This document shows positions 7,656-17,140 of a stretch of 64,000 nt of DNA, one piece after another. Source of the DNA: Novosphingobium capsulatum NBRC 12533 (GTDB taxonomy: Bacteria; Pseudomonadota; Alphaproteobacteria; Sphingomonadales; Sphingomonadaceae); the NCBI RefSeq assembly GCF_001598375.1, contig NZ_BCYV01000009.1, positions 124,001 through 188,000 of the forward strand, given 5' to 3'. Under the pieces are notes generated by a model that saw only the letters and a list, made by a program, of their open reading frames with translations, was not told the origin of the DNA and ran no database searches. The position numbers and the translations under genes are program-made. Position 1 is the stretch's first letter; every line of letters starts with the position of its first letter.

Positions 7656-10600
7656 TCAGGTGACCGGCGTTTCGCTGTGCAACGCCCAGTTGTGCATGGG
7701 CACATTGCCCAAATTGGCCGAGCCGGCGTAGATCAGGGCATCGCCGGCATTGTCGCGGATATTGCCCTTACCGAACACGGCGCCGCCGCTGCTGTCGGCA
7801 AAGCCGTAGCGCAGTATCCAGCCCGCCGCCCAGGCACTGGCAAAGTCCACAGCGATCTGGTTGCGGCCGACGATCCGAGCATTGCTGATCGGGACGGAAT
7901 TGCCGGCGGCATCCACCAGGGAATAGCCCAGATTGGTCTGCAGCCCCCCAGCGATGGTGTCGTCCTTCACCAGATAACGCCCACGCGCGACCGGATAGGT
8001 GGCGAGCAGGCTGTTGCCCATGCGGACAACCTTGGTCGGTTTCATGGCGGCAGCCTTCTTGCCTCGCTCGATCCAGTTGTAATGTGCCACCGCCCAATAG
8101 GCGCCCATCCATTCCACCCCGTTGGCCGCCAGGTGCGGTGGCGAGGCCGTGTGGGGCGGCAGGGGATATTCGGGGCAAGCGATGCAATAGTAAGGGTTAT
8201 CGTGCAGCGCGGCCTGCTGCAGGGCAATGCCGGGATAAGCCCGGCCATAAGCCAGGTGGCTGCTGATCTGCGTCAGGATCATCGGCAGGACCAGATCGGG
8301 CTGATTTGCGGTAATCCTGGCCTGGGCCTGTGCGGCCGCCCGAATGCTCTCGATCGTCGCCGCCCAGGCCGCTGGCGCGGTGTTGTTGCCGTAATCCTCC
8401 TGCCCCTGCTCAAGACAGATCATCTGCGTGGCGATCGTCGGCTTGCCATAGGCTGCGGCTGCAGCTGGGCCATAGCTGATGTCGTTGAGTAGCCGCGTGA
8501 ACGGCCCACTACCCGGCGCCAGCCCCGCCGCTGCCGTCGCACCCTGGCCGGGCGCCGAGAAAAGCCATTTGCGGTTCCAGGCCGACACGTCGACGCCATC
8601 GGCCGCGTAAAGCTGCCGTAGCATCCGCGCCATGCCCGACGCCGGGCTTTCGGCGTTGGGGGCATTGGATTGCTCTCGCAGTCCGGTCAGAGACGCGTGG
8701 ATGGTGGCAGGATCGGTGCCGCCATCCTGGCTGCGCACACCACCGGCATAGCGCAGCGCGTAATCGAGCGCGGCGGCATTGTTCACACGCTCGGTCTGGG
8801 ACAACGAAACGCTCTGCCCATAGATGATGAAATGCGGGATTTCCGCCGACGCTGCCCAAAGCGTCGGGTCGGGTGCCGGTGCGAGCGCTGCCACCTTGGC
8901 CTGCAGATCCAGCACCGCATCGGCTGTGACCGGTTGGCTGGTGTAATTGAATTCCACGGCAACCTCGAGCCGCACCGCCGTCGACCAAGCAGGATTGGCG
9001 ATCGATGCGGCAGCAAGCCCCCCAGTGGTGGACCAGCCCGTGCCGTCAGCCGCCACCCCGGCGGTCAGCGGCAGAAACCCGGTGCCAGGGATCTGCAGAA
9101 TCTCTCCGGCCACCAGATTGATCGCCGTCTGGCCAAAGCGCGCGGGCGTGAGCACCACATCGGTGCCGACTTCGGCCGCATCGATCGTGGCGGTGTAAGT
9201 CGCCAACCGGTTCAACGTCGTGCCGTTGGGCAGATAGCGCGTCATCTTGAACGCGCCGCTGCCCGCCGGCTTGATCAGCAGCTTGCCAAATGCGCAATCC
9301 TGCCCGGTCGCATCGCGCAGAAGAACGCCTGCGGCATTGGCAACGCCCGTGCCCGCCGTGGGCGTGCCGGTGCGGCCGATGCGCTGGACCATTGCTTTCT
9401 GCAGCTTGGCAATCGCCGCGGCGTTGCTGGTCACCGCCGCCTGCAGCGATGCGACCGCCAGTGCGTTGGCCGAAACCGTGGCCTGCAGGGCATTGAACGC
9501 CACCGCCGTTACCGGCTGCGTCGTGTATTTGAAGGTAATGCCCAGTTCGAGCCGTGCACCCGTCGACCAGACCGGATTGGTGATGGTCGTGGCGCCGAGC
9601 CCCGCGCTGGTTGACCATCCCGCGCCATCGGCCGCAACGGCAGTTACCGGCCATGCGCCGGACCCTGACAACTGGATAAACTCGCCCGCCTTGAATGGCA
9701 GTGATGCAACCCCGAACCGCGCGGCGTTGAGCGTAACGACAGTGCCGACTTCGGCACTGGTGAAAGTCGCAACATAGCCAGTGTTGACCCGCGTATAGAC
9801 CCCGGCCAGGAGCGCATAACGATAGAGGCTGAAAGTAGTCGCTGCCTTGACGAACACCGGCAGGCTGTCGAGTTCGCAATCAACTGGCACCTGGTCGCGC
9901 AGCAGCACGCCAGGCTGGGAGACCGCAGTGCCATCGATAGGTGGCACGGTGCGCCCGATCGTCTGATAGGCGACCTGCCGCAGCAGACCAACCGCTGCCG
10001 CATTGTCCGCAGCGGTAGGCCTGCAAACTCGACAGCGCCGCCACGCTGGTCTGTAGAGCATTGAACGCAGCCGCCGTTACTGGCTGTGTCGTGTACTTGA
10101 TATTGAGCCCCAGCTCGACGCGCGCGCTTGTGCTCCACACCGGGTTCGTGATCGTCGCCGCGCCTGCTCCGCCGGTGGTCGACCAGCCCGTGCCATCGGC
10201 AACCGTAGCGGTTACGGCCAGGACGTTGGGACCATAGACCTGCGCCACCTGGCCGGCCGCGATCGGGATCGAAGACACACCGAAGCGTGCGGGCGTTAGA
10301 TTGACGTTCGTGCCTGCTTCGGCGCTGGTCAGGTTGGCCGTGTACGTCGCCACGCGCGTGAGCAGCGGGCCGCTCACCGTGTAGAGGGTCAATTGCAGGG
10401 GCCCTGCGCCGCGCACATAGAGCGGAATGGTTTCGATGGTGCCGGCCTGCAGGGCAGCATCGCGCATCGTCACGGGATAGGTGGTGGCTGCGCCGGCAAT
10501 TGGCGCGACCGGGCGGCCGATCGTTTGCGTCGCGATCTGCCGCAGCAGGGCAACGGCAGCAGCGTTGTCGGTGGCTGTTGCCTGCAGGCTGGCAAGTAGG

Positions 10601-10875
10601 TTTTGCGCGACCAGCGTCCAGTAATAGGCCCCGCGCGCACCGGCAGGTGCACCGGGGATATCCGCGTCGGTTGCCGCATTGGCGTAGCGGCCAGCCAGGT
10701 CCGCCGCATCCGCTGCTTCATCGCGCAAGTTGCCCGCCTCGGCCAGAACCGGCGCGGCGCCGGCCTCCACCAGCGGCGCCAGATCAACGCGCTTGGCCTC
10801 ACCATCCTTGAGCACCACCACGGTTTCGGCACCATCTGGTGCGACGACTTTGGGCAGGTCGGAAATCTTGGCCAT
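7656..10875 (-). pseudogene. Long tail fibre/spike with triplicated module and SGNH-hydrolase-like end, frameshifted
   Basis: Two overlapping frames (start ATG at 10875; second frame open from about 10061 to the stop at 7656) join into one protein of about 1072 residues if one extra A at 10017 is ignored. The text then reads LQA-TAADNAAAV, matching the intact copy LQATATDNAAAV at the start of the first repeat. The N-terminus (MAKISDLPKV) is virion-attachment-like. Three related modules of about 180-200 residues follow, each with ...ARFG...GTGWST.GG...NP.WST..R.E...Y.(T/S)QPVTA. The last 400 residues look like an SGNH/acetylesterase-type hydrolase (IIYGQSVSLSQ, then PPHLAANGVEWMGAYW). Such spikes bind and trim surface polysaccharide. 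Confidence 0.8.
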
Positions 10876-10878
10876 AGA

Positions 10879-11370
10879 TCAGCCCTCCACCCACAGCCGC
10901 TCGGCCGTGGCGTCAAAATCGATGAGGTTGGCCGCCGGCATCTGCGCGATCACGGCGGCGATGCGGTTGGACGCCGCGCGGATGGCGTCGATCGCGGCAC
11001 GGCGGGCGAGCGCTTCGGCCAGGCCTGCCGGCGCCGGGGCGCCGGTGGCGGCGGCCAGGGCGGCCTGGGCGATCACTGCGTTGTCGTTGGTCTGCCGTTC
11101 GATCGTAGCGATGGCTTTGATCCGGCGCGCGGCCTCGGCATTGACCGCGGCACTCGCCCGCACGCGCAGCTGCTCGATGCTGGGTGGCACCACCGGCGCC
11201 AGGACAGGGCGCCCCGCGTCGTTCGGCACGATCTGGCGGCCCTGGGACTGCGCGTCCATCAGCTGGCGATGGCGCAGACGCGAAATACGCACCGCGTCAT
11301 CGGGCAGCACTGGGTGGTTGGCGGCGTGAAAAAAGCCGCCACGCGCGGCGCTGTAGTAGATGTGGGACAT
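10879..11370 (-). CDS. gpG-position tail protein (fibre-associated)
   Basis: This 163-residue protein begins with SHIYYSAARGGFFHAANHP and ends in an Ala-rich helical segment. The start is placed at 11370, where it overlaps the stop of the gpH-like gene by one base. The open frame extends further upstream, but that part is only the gpH gene read in another frame. Position between gpH and the long fibre suggests a fibre-assembly or connector protein like P2 gpG, but the sequence likeness is not strong. Three bases separate it from the long fibre gene, so all are probably one transcript. Confidence 0.75.
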   Translation of the reverse strand: MSHIYYSAARGGFFHAANHPVLPDDAVRISRLRHRQLMDAQSQGRQIVPNDAGRPVLAPVVPPSIEQLRVRASAAVNAEAARRIKAIATIERQTNDNAVIAQAALAAATGAPAPAGLAEALARRAAIDAIRAASNRIAAVIAQMPAANLIDFDATAERLWVEG

Positions 11371-12863
11371 CACACCCCCAGGAAAAATGCGTTGAAGCCG
11401 TCGAGGCGCATGTCTTGGCCGTCGTCGGACTGGGTCTGAATCGTGCAACTGGAGAGGCCAGGGTCGCCGACGAATTGGCACCACAGATCGCGGCTGATCG
11501 AGAAGACGGTGTTCCACCCGGTCAGCGAAATGGGGACGACGAACGCGGCGAAGCTGTCGGGGTAAGCGACGGTGAGCACACGCTCGGTAGTAACCACCTG
11601 GCGCACCTGCACCCACATCAGCTTGAGCCCACCGGGCAGCGTCCAATAGCCATTGGGTGTCAGGCTCTTGGGCAGGCCAGCCAGGCCGGCGGGCGTGACT
11701 GCCTTGCCACCTTCGTTGCCCGCCAGGATCTCGGCCGCACTGGCCGCTGCCAGGTTGATCGTGGGATTGCCGGCGAGCACACCGCCGCCGGTCAGCAGGC
11801 CGCCGGCCGAGACGGTTGCAGCGCCATTGGCCTTGGCGGCTAGGGTGGCGAGGATCGTGGCGAGGCTCGCCGGGGTAACCACCTTATCACCCGCCACGCC
11901 GGCCGCCGCCTCGGTAGCACTGGCTGGGTTGAGCGTGAGGGTGAGATCGCCCGCTAGCGTGCCGCCACCCGACAGCAGGCCTCCGCCGGTCTGGACCTTG
12001 CGCCCACTGGGCACCGCGCCGACGTCGCCAGATGAGAGCACGACGGCACCGACCTTGCCGTTGACCGATCCCACCGGCGATGGCGTGGTGATCTCGAGCC
12101 AGTTGGCCAGCGTGCTGGGCGGCAGGGCCTGCAGCACATAGACCAACCCAGAATCGGCACGTACGGCGAAGTCGCCCACCGTCGCGTCAGCCTTGGCGAG
12201 CATCGCGGCCTGGTCAGCCACCGGCCACACGTCGATCAGGTCGATCGCCGGGCGCTGATCGACGGCAAGCTTGCCATCGGCGCCGAGCGTGGCCACGCCG
12301 CTGGCTGCGCCGAGCTGGGCTGCATTGACATAGCCGGCCAGGACTTCGGCCATCACGGCGGGCGTGATGATCTTGTCGCCCACCGCACCGGCCCGCGCCT
12401 CGGCAATGGTTGCCAGCTGGGCCACGCCGGAAACCGTTTCGGTGGCCGGGGGATTGAGAAAGCTCGTGTCGCCGAACGTGATCGCGGCTACATCGGCGGC
12501 CGCGAGTGTCCAATCGATCGCCAGGTAGAACGTCGCGGCTGCGGCCTTCTCGAGGATCGCGTCGGGCTGGCCAAAGACGGCAAACAGCGTGCCATCATCG
12601 AGGTAGAGGGCAATGCCGCGCACGGCATAGCTATCGGTGCCGCTGTCACGCAGCGTGAGGTGCACGGTGTCCGGTACCACGGCGAGGCCGGAAACCGTAT
12701 CGATCCGCTTGAATTCGCCGGGCAGCGCTTCGAGCGTCGGCGCGGCCACAAACGCCGCTTGGGTCAGCCCGGCTTCGACGATGTGCACGGTGCGCGTGCC
12801 ACCGGCTGGATCGACCATGGCCGCGCGGCCGGCATCAGTGATTTGCAGGACAAGCGCGGTCAT
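11370..12863 (-). CDS. Tail fibre protein, P2 gpH-like N-terminus
   Basis: This 497-residue protein starts like P2-type tail fibre proteins: TALVLQITDAGRAAMVDPAG (the gpH 'LT..G...' baseplate-binding domain), then an Ala/Thr-rich rod with SGVAQLATIAEARAG (a phage fibre repeat type) and a KIITPAV-like motif that recurs as KVVTPAS and KAVTPAG. The end, with short hydrophobic strands, may be the trimer tip. It overlaps gpI upstream by one base. It carries the receptor-binding role, together with the much longer fibre downstream. Confidence 0.85.
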   Translation of the reverse strand: MTALVLQITDAGRAAMVDPAGGTRTVHIVEAGLTQAAFVAAPTLEALPGEFKRIDTVSGLAVVPDTVHLTLRDSGTDSYAVRGIALYLDDGTLFAVFGQPDAILEKAAAATFYLAIDWTLAAADVAAITFGDTSFLNPPATETVSGVAQLATIAEARAGAVGDKIITPAVMAEVLAGYVNAAQLGAASGVATLGADGKLAVDQRPAIDLIDVWPVADQAAMLAKADATVGDFAVRADSGLVYVLQALPPSTLANWLEITTPSPVGSVNGKVGAVVLSSGDVGAVPSGRKVQTGGGLLSGGGTLAGDLTLTLNPASATEAAAGVAGDKVVTPASLATILATLAAKANGAATVSAGGLLTGGGVLAGNPTINLAAASAAEILAGNEGGKAVTPAGLAGLPKSLTPNGYWTLPGGLKLMWVQVRQVVTTERVLTVAYPDSFAAFVVPISLTGWNTVFSISRDLWCQFVGDPGLSSCTIQTQSDDGQDMRLDGFNAFFLGV

Positions 12864-13513
12864 CAGGCACTCCCATCGATAAATTGACCAGCATCGTCGG
12901 TAAGCGGTTCGCCGATCTCATCCGTGATCAGCGCAGCCCAATCGGTGCCGCTGGTGTCAGGCCCTGCGCTTGCGCGACGGTAGAGCGCGGCGTGCGCGGC
13001 GGCGGTGGCTGCGGCGGCGCCGGCCACGGCCAGGTCGATCACGACGTCGAAGTGGCTGCGCGCGGGGGAGACGCGGACGACATCGGCAATGATCTGCGCG
13101 GTGGTGGCAGCAGACACGCGCGCGCCACCAGCGACGCCATCGGCGCCGATCGCCGGCAGATGCACGGCAAAGGTGTGCGGCACGCCGCGCGGTGCGGTCT
13201 GGTGCCACTCCACCAGGGTCAGCAGGCTATCGATCCCGGCCAGCGCGGTCTTGACCGCCGTGACGCTGCCCTTGCGGCGCTGATCCTCGATCGCACTCGC
13301 CGTCACCGCGCGCTTTTCCTCTTCGGACCACTCGGCATCCCACTTGTCGACCGACAGCGACCAGGCCAGCCACGGCAGCACGGCAATCGGGCAGGTCGCC
13401 GGGTTCCACAGCCGCTCAATCGGCAGGTCGATGTCGTGGAACCGCAGCCCCAGGCGCGCGAGCGCGACTTCCAACGGGGTGGAATTGGGTGGGAGCAGGC
13501 TATCACTCGACAC
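12863..13513 (-). CDS. Baseplate protein, P2 gpI family
   Basis: This 216-residue protein matches gpI, the wedge component that ties the tail fibre to the baseplate. The start SDSLLPPNSTPLEVALARL, the core ATCPIAVLPWLAWSLSVDKW and EKRAVTASAIEDQRRKGS are the family landmarks. It overlaps gpJ upstream by 11 bases and gpH downstream by one, the usual J-I-H chain. Confidence 0.93.
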   Translation of the reverse strand: MSSDSLLPPNSTPLEVALARLGLRFHDIDLPIERLWNPATCPIAVLPWLAWSLSVDKWDAEWSEEEKRAVTASAIEDQRRKGSVTAVKTALAGIDSLLTLVEWHQTAPRGVPHTFAVHLPAIGADGVAGGARVSAATTAQIIADVVRVSPARSHFDVVIDLAVAGAAAATAAAHAALYRRASAGPDTSGTDWAALITDEIGEPLTDDAGQFIDGSA

Positions 13514-14462
13514 GGCCGGCGATCCTCACGGCAGTGCCGACGCAATTGGCGCATTGCAGCTTGCCCACCGCCACATCGTCGGCCGGCTTGTTGATCAGGG
13601 CATTCTGCACCCCCGCGACCACGGCGGCGGCATAGAGCCCGGCGCGGGTGATCGAGCGACCCATCTTGCGCGAGGCGGTCTTGTAGGCCTCGACCCCGGC
13701 TTGCGCTGCGGCGAGCACCACCGTCTCGTCGGGGCCAGTAAAAAGCGTCAGATCGATATCGATTTCGTAATCGACGATCTCGGCCGATTGCACCTGGGGC
13801 AGATCGGTGACGGGCCGCACATCCTCGTCGGCGGCGATGGCCAGTTCAACTGCCTCGATTTCATCGTCGCTGGCCGAACCATCGCCCAGGCTGGATAGCA
13901 AGGCGACGAGCACGGTGCCCGGCCAGGTCGCACCATCGAGCGCGGCGGTCATGTCCGCCACCAGGCCCGCGTCGGCGCCATGGTCGGCCAGCACGCCCAG
14001 GACCATCGCGCGGATGTCATCTGGCCGGGGGCTGGTGACGCTGGCGTCGGCAATCGTGCCGGCGGCCGAAAGCGCATAATAGCGATAGGCGCTGGCCGGC
14101 CCGGCCACGGAAAAGGCTTCGGGCGCTAGCTGGATTCGCCCCTTGTAAGCATCGTCCAGTTCGTCGGGCAGGCGCGCGACGTTGAGCAGCGCGCCCAGCT
14201 GGTCGAGGTTGCTGCCGGTAGCATAGGCCAGCATGACCTGGCGCGCGCGCTCGTTGAATGTCTGGCGGATCAGCATCTCGCGATAGGCGAACACCTCGAG
14301 CACTTTCACCGCCGGATCGCTCAACACCGTAGCGTCGAACGTGGGTAGATCCTCGCGCAGCTTGGCCACGGCAGCAGCGCGGATGTCCTCGTAGGACATC
14401 TGCTCGACCACGGTGGGCGCGGGCAATTGCGATAGATCGATTGCGGTGGTGCTGTCGGCCAT
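13503..14462 (-). CDS. Baseplate J protein, P2 gpJ family
   Basis: This 319-residue protein is the baseplate wedge component J. Family features are LREDLPTFDATVLSDPAVKV, AYREMLIRQTFNERARQVML, ATGSNLDQLGALLNVAR and the central stretch before KGRIQLAPEAFSVAG. The open frame begins at 14594, but the ATG at 14462 is taken because the conserved text starts there and the extra part overlaps the divergent gpV leader. It starts the minus-strand baseplate-fibre-lysis operon and diverges from gpV. In P2 this gene follows W on the same strand. Confidence 0.93.
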   Translation of the reverse strand: MADSTTAIDLSQLPAPTVVEQMSYEDIRAAAVAKLREDLPTFDATVLSDPAVKVLEVFAYREMLIRQTFNERARQVMLAYATGSNLDQLGALLNVARLPDELDDAYKGRIQLAPEAFSVAGPASAYRYYALSAAGTIADASVTSPRPDDIRAMVLGVLADHGADAGLVADMTAALDGATWPGTVLVALLSSLGDGSASDDEIEAVELAIAADEDVRPVTDLPQVQSAEIVDYEIDIDLTLFTGPDETVVLAAAQAGVEAYKTASRKMGRSITRAGLYAAAVVAGVQNALINKPADDVAVGKLQCANCVGTAVRIAGRVE

Positions 14463-14574
14463 GTCCATGGGCTTGCCGCTGGCCCGGCCACTCTGCCACC
14501 CGCGCGCGTTGTGAGCGGCGCCCCTACAATCGGCCCCCATGGCTCCCGGCCGCGCGGCGTGGCTGATGCAATCC
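14463..14574. promoter_or_regulatory. Divergent late control region between gpJ and gpV
   Basis: The only likely start site for both the leftward J-I-H-fibre-lysis operon and the rightward V-W-FI... operon lies here. A dyad TTGT-N13-ACAA (14509-14529) sits almost midway between the gpJ start (57 bp) and the third possible gpV start (56 bp). P2 late promoters carry a TGT-N12-ACA site for Ogr about 55 bases upstream of transcription, so this is close but not exact. TACAAT at 14525-14530 could be a -10 for rightward transcription. Confidence 0.4.
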
Positions 14575-15087
14575 ATGCGAACGCCCGAAAGCACCCTGAC
14601 TGATCCCGACGAACTGATCCGCTTTGGACGCGTGGTCTCGGTCGATCATGCTGCCGGCAAATGCGTGGTGGAGATCGACGAGGATCTACAGACCGGCCCG
14701 ATCCGCTGGGCCGCCCCGCGCATGGGCGAAACCCGCGTGTGGTGCCCGCCGGCAATTGGCGAGCAGGTGCTGGTGCTGTGCCCGGCGGGCGAGATCGGCG
14801 CCGCCATCGCTATCGGCGGCATTGCCTGCAATGCCTTTCCCGTGCCGGGCAACAGCGCGATGCCGCTGATCCAGTTCAAGGATGGCGCCGTGCTGTCCTA
14901 CGATCCTGAGAGCCATACCCTGGCGTTGGCTATGCCCGATGGCGGCAAGGTCGCGCTGACCGGCGATCTCACCGTGTCGGGTAAAGTCGAGGCGGGCGAA
15001 GACGTGACCGCTGCCGGCATCAGCCTCAAATCGCACAAGCACGGACAGGTGCAGGCCGGCAGCGCGCAGAGCGGAACGCCGCTATGA
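14575..15087 (+). CDS. Baseplate spike, P2 gpV family
   Basis: This protein of about 170 residues is the membrane-piercing central spike. An OB-fold N-terminal part (FGRVVSVDHAAGKCVVEID) leads to a beta-helical C-terminus ending with the metal-binding KSHKHGQVQAG motif, whose His-X-His pattern matches the iron-binding tip of P2 gpV. Starts at 14539 and 14566 are also in frame. 14575 gives the length before the OB-fold closest to P2. It overlaps gpW by four bases (ATGA). Confidence 0.92.
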   Translation: MRTPESTLTDPDELIRFGRVVSVDHAAGKCVVEIDEDLQTGPIRWAAPRMGETRVWCPPAIGEQVLVLCPAGEIGAAIAIGGIACNAFPVPGNSAMPLIQFKDGAVLSYDPESHTLALAMPDGGKVALTGDLTVSGKVEAGEDVTAAGISLKSHKHGQVQAGSAQSGTPL

Positions 15088-15458
15088 CCAGCCTTACCGG
15101 CATGAACCGCGCCACCGGCGAGCCGCTTTCCGGCGACGACCACCTCGAACAGTCGTGCGAGGACATCATCAGCACCCCGCTCGGCACCCGCACGATGCGC
15201 CGCGACTACGGCTGCATTCTCGCCGACGTGGTCGATCGCCCCTTGAACCGCGCCACCACGCTGCTTGCGTCGATGGGCATCGCCCTTGCGCTCGCCAGGT
15301 GGGAGCCGCGCATCGTCGTGCGCCAGGTCACCATCTCGGGCGAGCTCGCCTCGGGCCAGGCCGTGGCCGAAATCACCGGCACCAAAGCTGGCACCCTCGC
15401 CAATGCCCTCACCCGCCTGACCATCCCCCTCAACCGCTTGTCCATCCGCGCCGCCTGA
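15084..15458 (+). CDS. Baseplate wedge, P2 gpW family (T4 gp25-like)
   Basis: This 124-residue protein has the gp25-like fold: HLEQSCEDIISTPLGTRTMR followed by DYGCILADVVDRPLN. It is the hub-wedge core of contractile tails. It overlaps gpV by four bases and precedes the sheath gene by 13 bases. In P2 gpJ follows W, but here FI follows directly, which marks the edge of the rearrangement. Confidence 0.93.
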   Translation: MTSLTGMNRATGEPLSGDDHLEQSCEDIISTPLGTRTMRRDYGCILADVVDRPLNRATTLLASMGIALALARWEPRIVVRQVTISGELASGQAVAEITGTKAGTLANALTRLTIPLNRLSIRAA

Positions 15459-15471
15459 TCAGGAGCCACCC

Positions 15472-16581
15472 ATGCACGGCATCAAGACCAATTTCCTTAC
15501 CCAGGGCAGTCGCGCGATTGTCTCCCAGTCCACCGCCGTGATCGGCATTGTCGGCACCGCGCCCGATGCCCCGGCCGATGATTTCCCGCTCAATGGCCGC
15601 GTGCTGATTACCGACGTGCGCAAGGCGCTCGCCACCATCGGCGCCACCGGCACCCTGCCCGCCGCGCTCGATGCGATCGCCGACGTATCGAGCCCCGTGA
15701 TCGTACTGGTGCGCGTGGGTGTTGGCGCCGATGCCCAGGCGCAGGATGCGCTGACTATCGCCGGGATCGACAAGCTGATCACCGCCGAGGCCGAATTGCA
15801 GGTGCGCCCGCGCATACTGGGCGCCCCGGCGCTCGATAGCGAGGCGGTCACCGCGCACTTTGCCGGCGTGGCCAAGAAGCTGCGCGGCTTCCTCTATTTC
15901 GCTGGCGAAGGCGAGACGGTGGCCGAGGCGCTCACCTATCGCGAGAATTTCGGCGAGCGCGAAATGATGATGATCTGGCCCAACTGGTCGAGCAGCTTTG
16001 CCGGCGATGCCGTGGCCCGCGCCATGGGCCTGCGCGCCCAGATCGATGCCGACACGGGCTGGCACAAGACGATCTCCAACGTAACCGTAACCGGGGTGAC
16101 CGGAATTGAGCAGGATGTGAGCTTTGCCTTGAACAGCACTGATACCGATGCCGCCCTGCTCAACGCGGCGGGCATTACCACGCTGGTGCGCTTCGGCGGC
16201 GGCTATCGCTACTGGGGCAACCGCACCTGTTCGGACGAACCGCTCTATGCCTTCGAAAGCGTGGTGCGCACCTCGCAGGTGATCGCCGACGAGATCGAGC
16301 AGGGCCTGGCCTGGGCAGCCGACAAGCCGATGACGGTCATGCTGGTCAAAGACACGATCGAAACGATCAACGCCAAGCTGCGCTCCTACGTCACCGCCAG
16401 CCGGCTGATCGGCGCCAAGACCTGGTACGATCCCGCGCTCAACTCCACCGAGCAGCTCGCCGGTGGCCAAGCGGTGATCGACTACGACTTCACCGGCGTC
16501 GCCCCGCTCGAGGGCCTCAGCCTCAACCAGCGCGTGACCGACCGGTATTACGCCGACTTCGCCAGCCAGCTGGCCTCGTAA
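15472..16581 (+). CDS. Tail sheath protein, P2 gpFI family
   Basis: This 369-residue protein is the contractile sheath. It opens with MHGIKTNFLTQGSRAI, contains STAVIGIVGTAPDA, and its C-terminal half has VRTSQVIADEIEQGLAWAAD and the end NQRVTDRYYADF, all typical of gpFI. AGGAGCC precedes the ATG. Tail tube FII follows after 12 bases. Confidence 0.95.
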   Translation: MHGIKTNFLTQGSRAIVSQSTAVIGIVGTAPDAPADDFPLNGRVLITDVRKALATIGATGTLPAALDAIADVSSPVIVLVRVGVGADAQAQDALTIAGIDKLITAEAELQVRPRILGAPALDSEAVTAHFAGVAKKLRGFLYFAGEGETVAEALTYRENFGEREMMMIWPNWSSSFAGDAVARAMGLRAQIDADTGWHKTISNVTVTGVTGIEQDVSFALNSTDTDAALLNAAGITTLVRFGGGYRYWGNRTCSDEPLYAFESVVRTSQVIADEIEQGLAWAADKPMTVMLVKDTIETINAKLRSYVTASRLIGAKTWYDPALNSTEQLAGGQAVIDYDFTGVAPLEGLSLNQRVTDRYYADFASQLAS

Positions 16582-16593
16582 AGGAGCATTGCC

Positions 16594-17103
16594 ATGGGTT
16601 TCCCCTTCAAGCTGAAGCAGATGGACATGCTGCTCGACGGCGTCGGCCACCTCGCCGAAACCGAGGAGGTCACCGTGCCCAAGCTTGTGATCAAGACCGA
16701 GGACTGGCGCGGCGGCGGCATGATCGGCCCGGTGCCGATCGACATGGGCCTCGACAAGCTCGAGTTCGAGTTTTCCATGGGCGGCCTGATCCAGGCGGCG
16801 CTGGCCCAGTTCGGCGCCACCTCACTCGCTGCCAGCCTGGTCCGCTTCGTCGGTGCCTATCAGGACGATTACACCGGCGCCGTGCGCTCGGTCGAAGTTG
16901 TATGCATGGGCCGCTACACTGAAATCGACTTTGGGAATGGCAAGGTCGGCGACAACACAACCCACAAATACAAGGTGGCGTGCAGCTATTACCGCCTGAT
17001 CGTCGATGGCGTCGATTGGATCGAGATCGACCTGATCAACATGATTTTCACCGTCATGGGCGTCGATCGCTACGCCGAAATCCGCGCCGCGCTCGGCCGC
17101 TGA
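16594..17103 (+). CDS. Tail tube protein, P2 gpFII family
   Basis: This 169-residue protein forms the inner tube through which DNA passes. Features include DVEVTVPKLVIK-like start text (EEVTVPKLVIKTEDWRGGGM), FEFSMGGL and YRLIVDGVDWIEIDLINMIF near the end, all standard for gpFII. It lies directly after the sheath gene with an AAGGAGCA ribosome-binding site. A hairpin follows at 17141-17176. Confidence 0.95.
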   Translation: MGFPFKLKQMDMLLDGVGHLAETEEVTVPKLVIKTEDWRGGGMIGPVPIDMGLDKLEFEFSMGGLIQAALAQFGATSLAASLVRFVGAYQDDYTGAVRSVEVVCMGRYTEIDFGNGKVGDNTTHKYKVACSYYRLIVDGVDWIEIDLINMIFTVMGVDRYAEIRAALGR

Positions 17104-17140
17104 TCCCTATCCAAATCCGGGCGCCCCTCTCGCGCCCGGC

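Noticed and set aside
9900..10100. Programmed frameshift in the tail fibre
   Set aside because: No slippery heptamer is seen at 10017 (GGCCTACC context); a one-base indel explains the break better.
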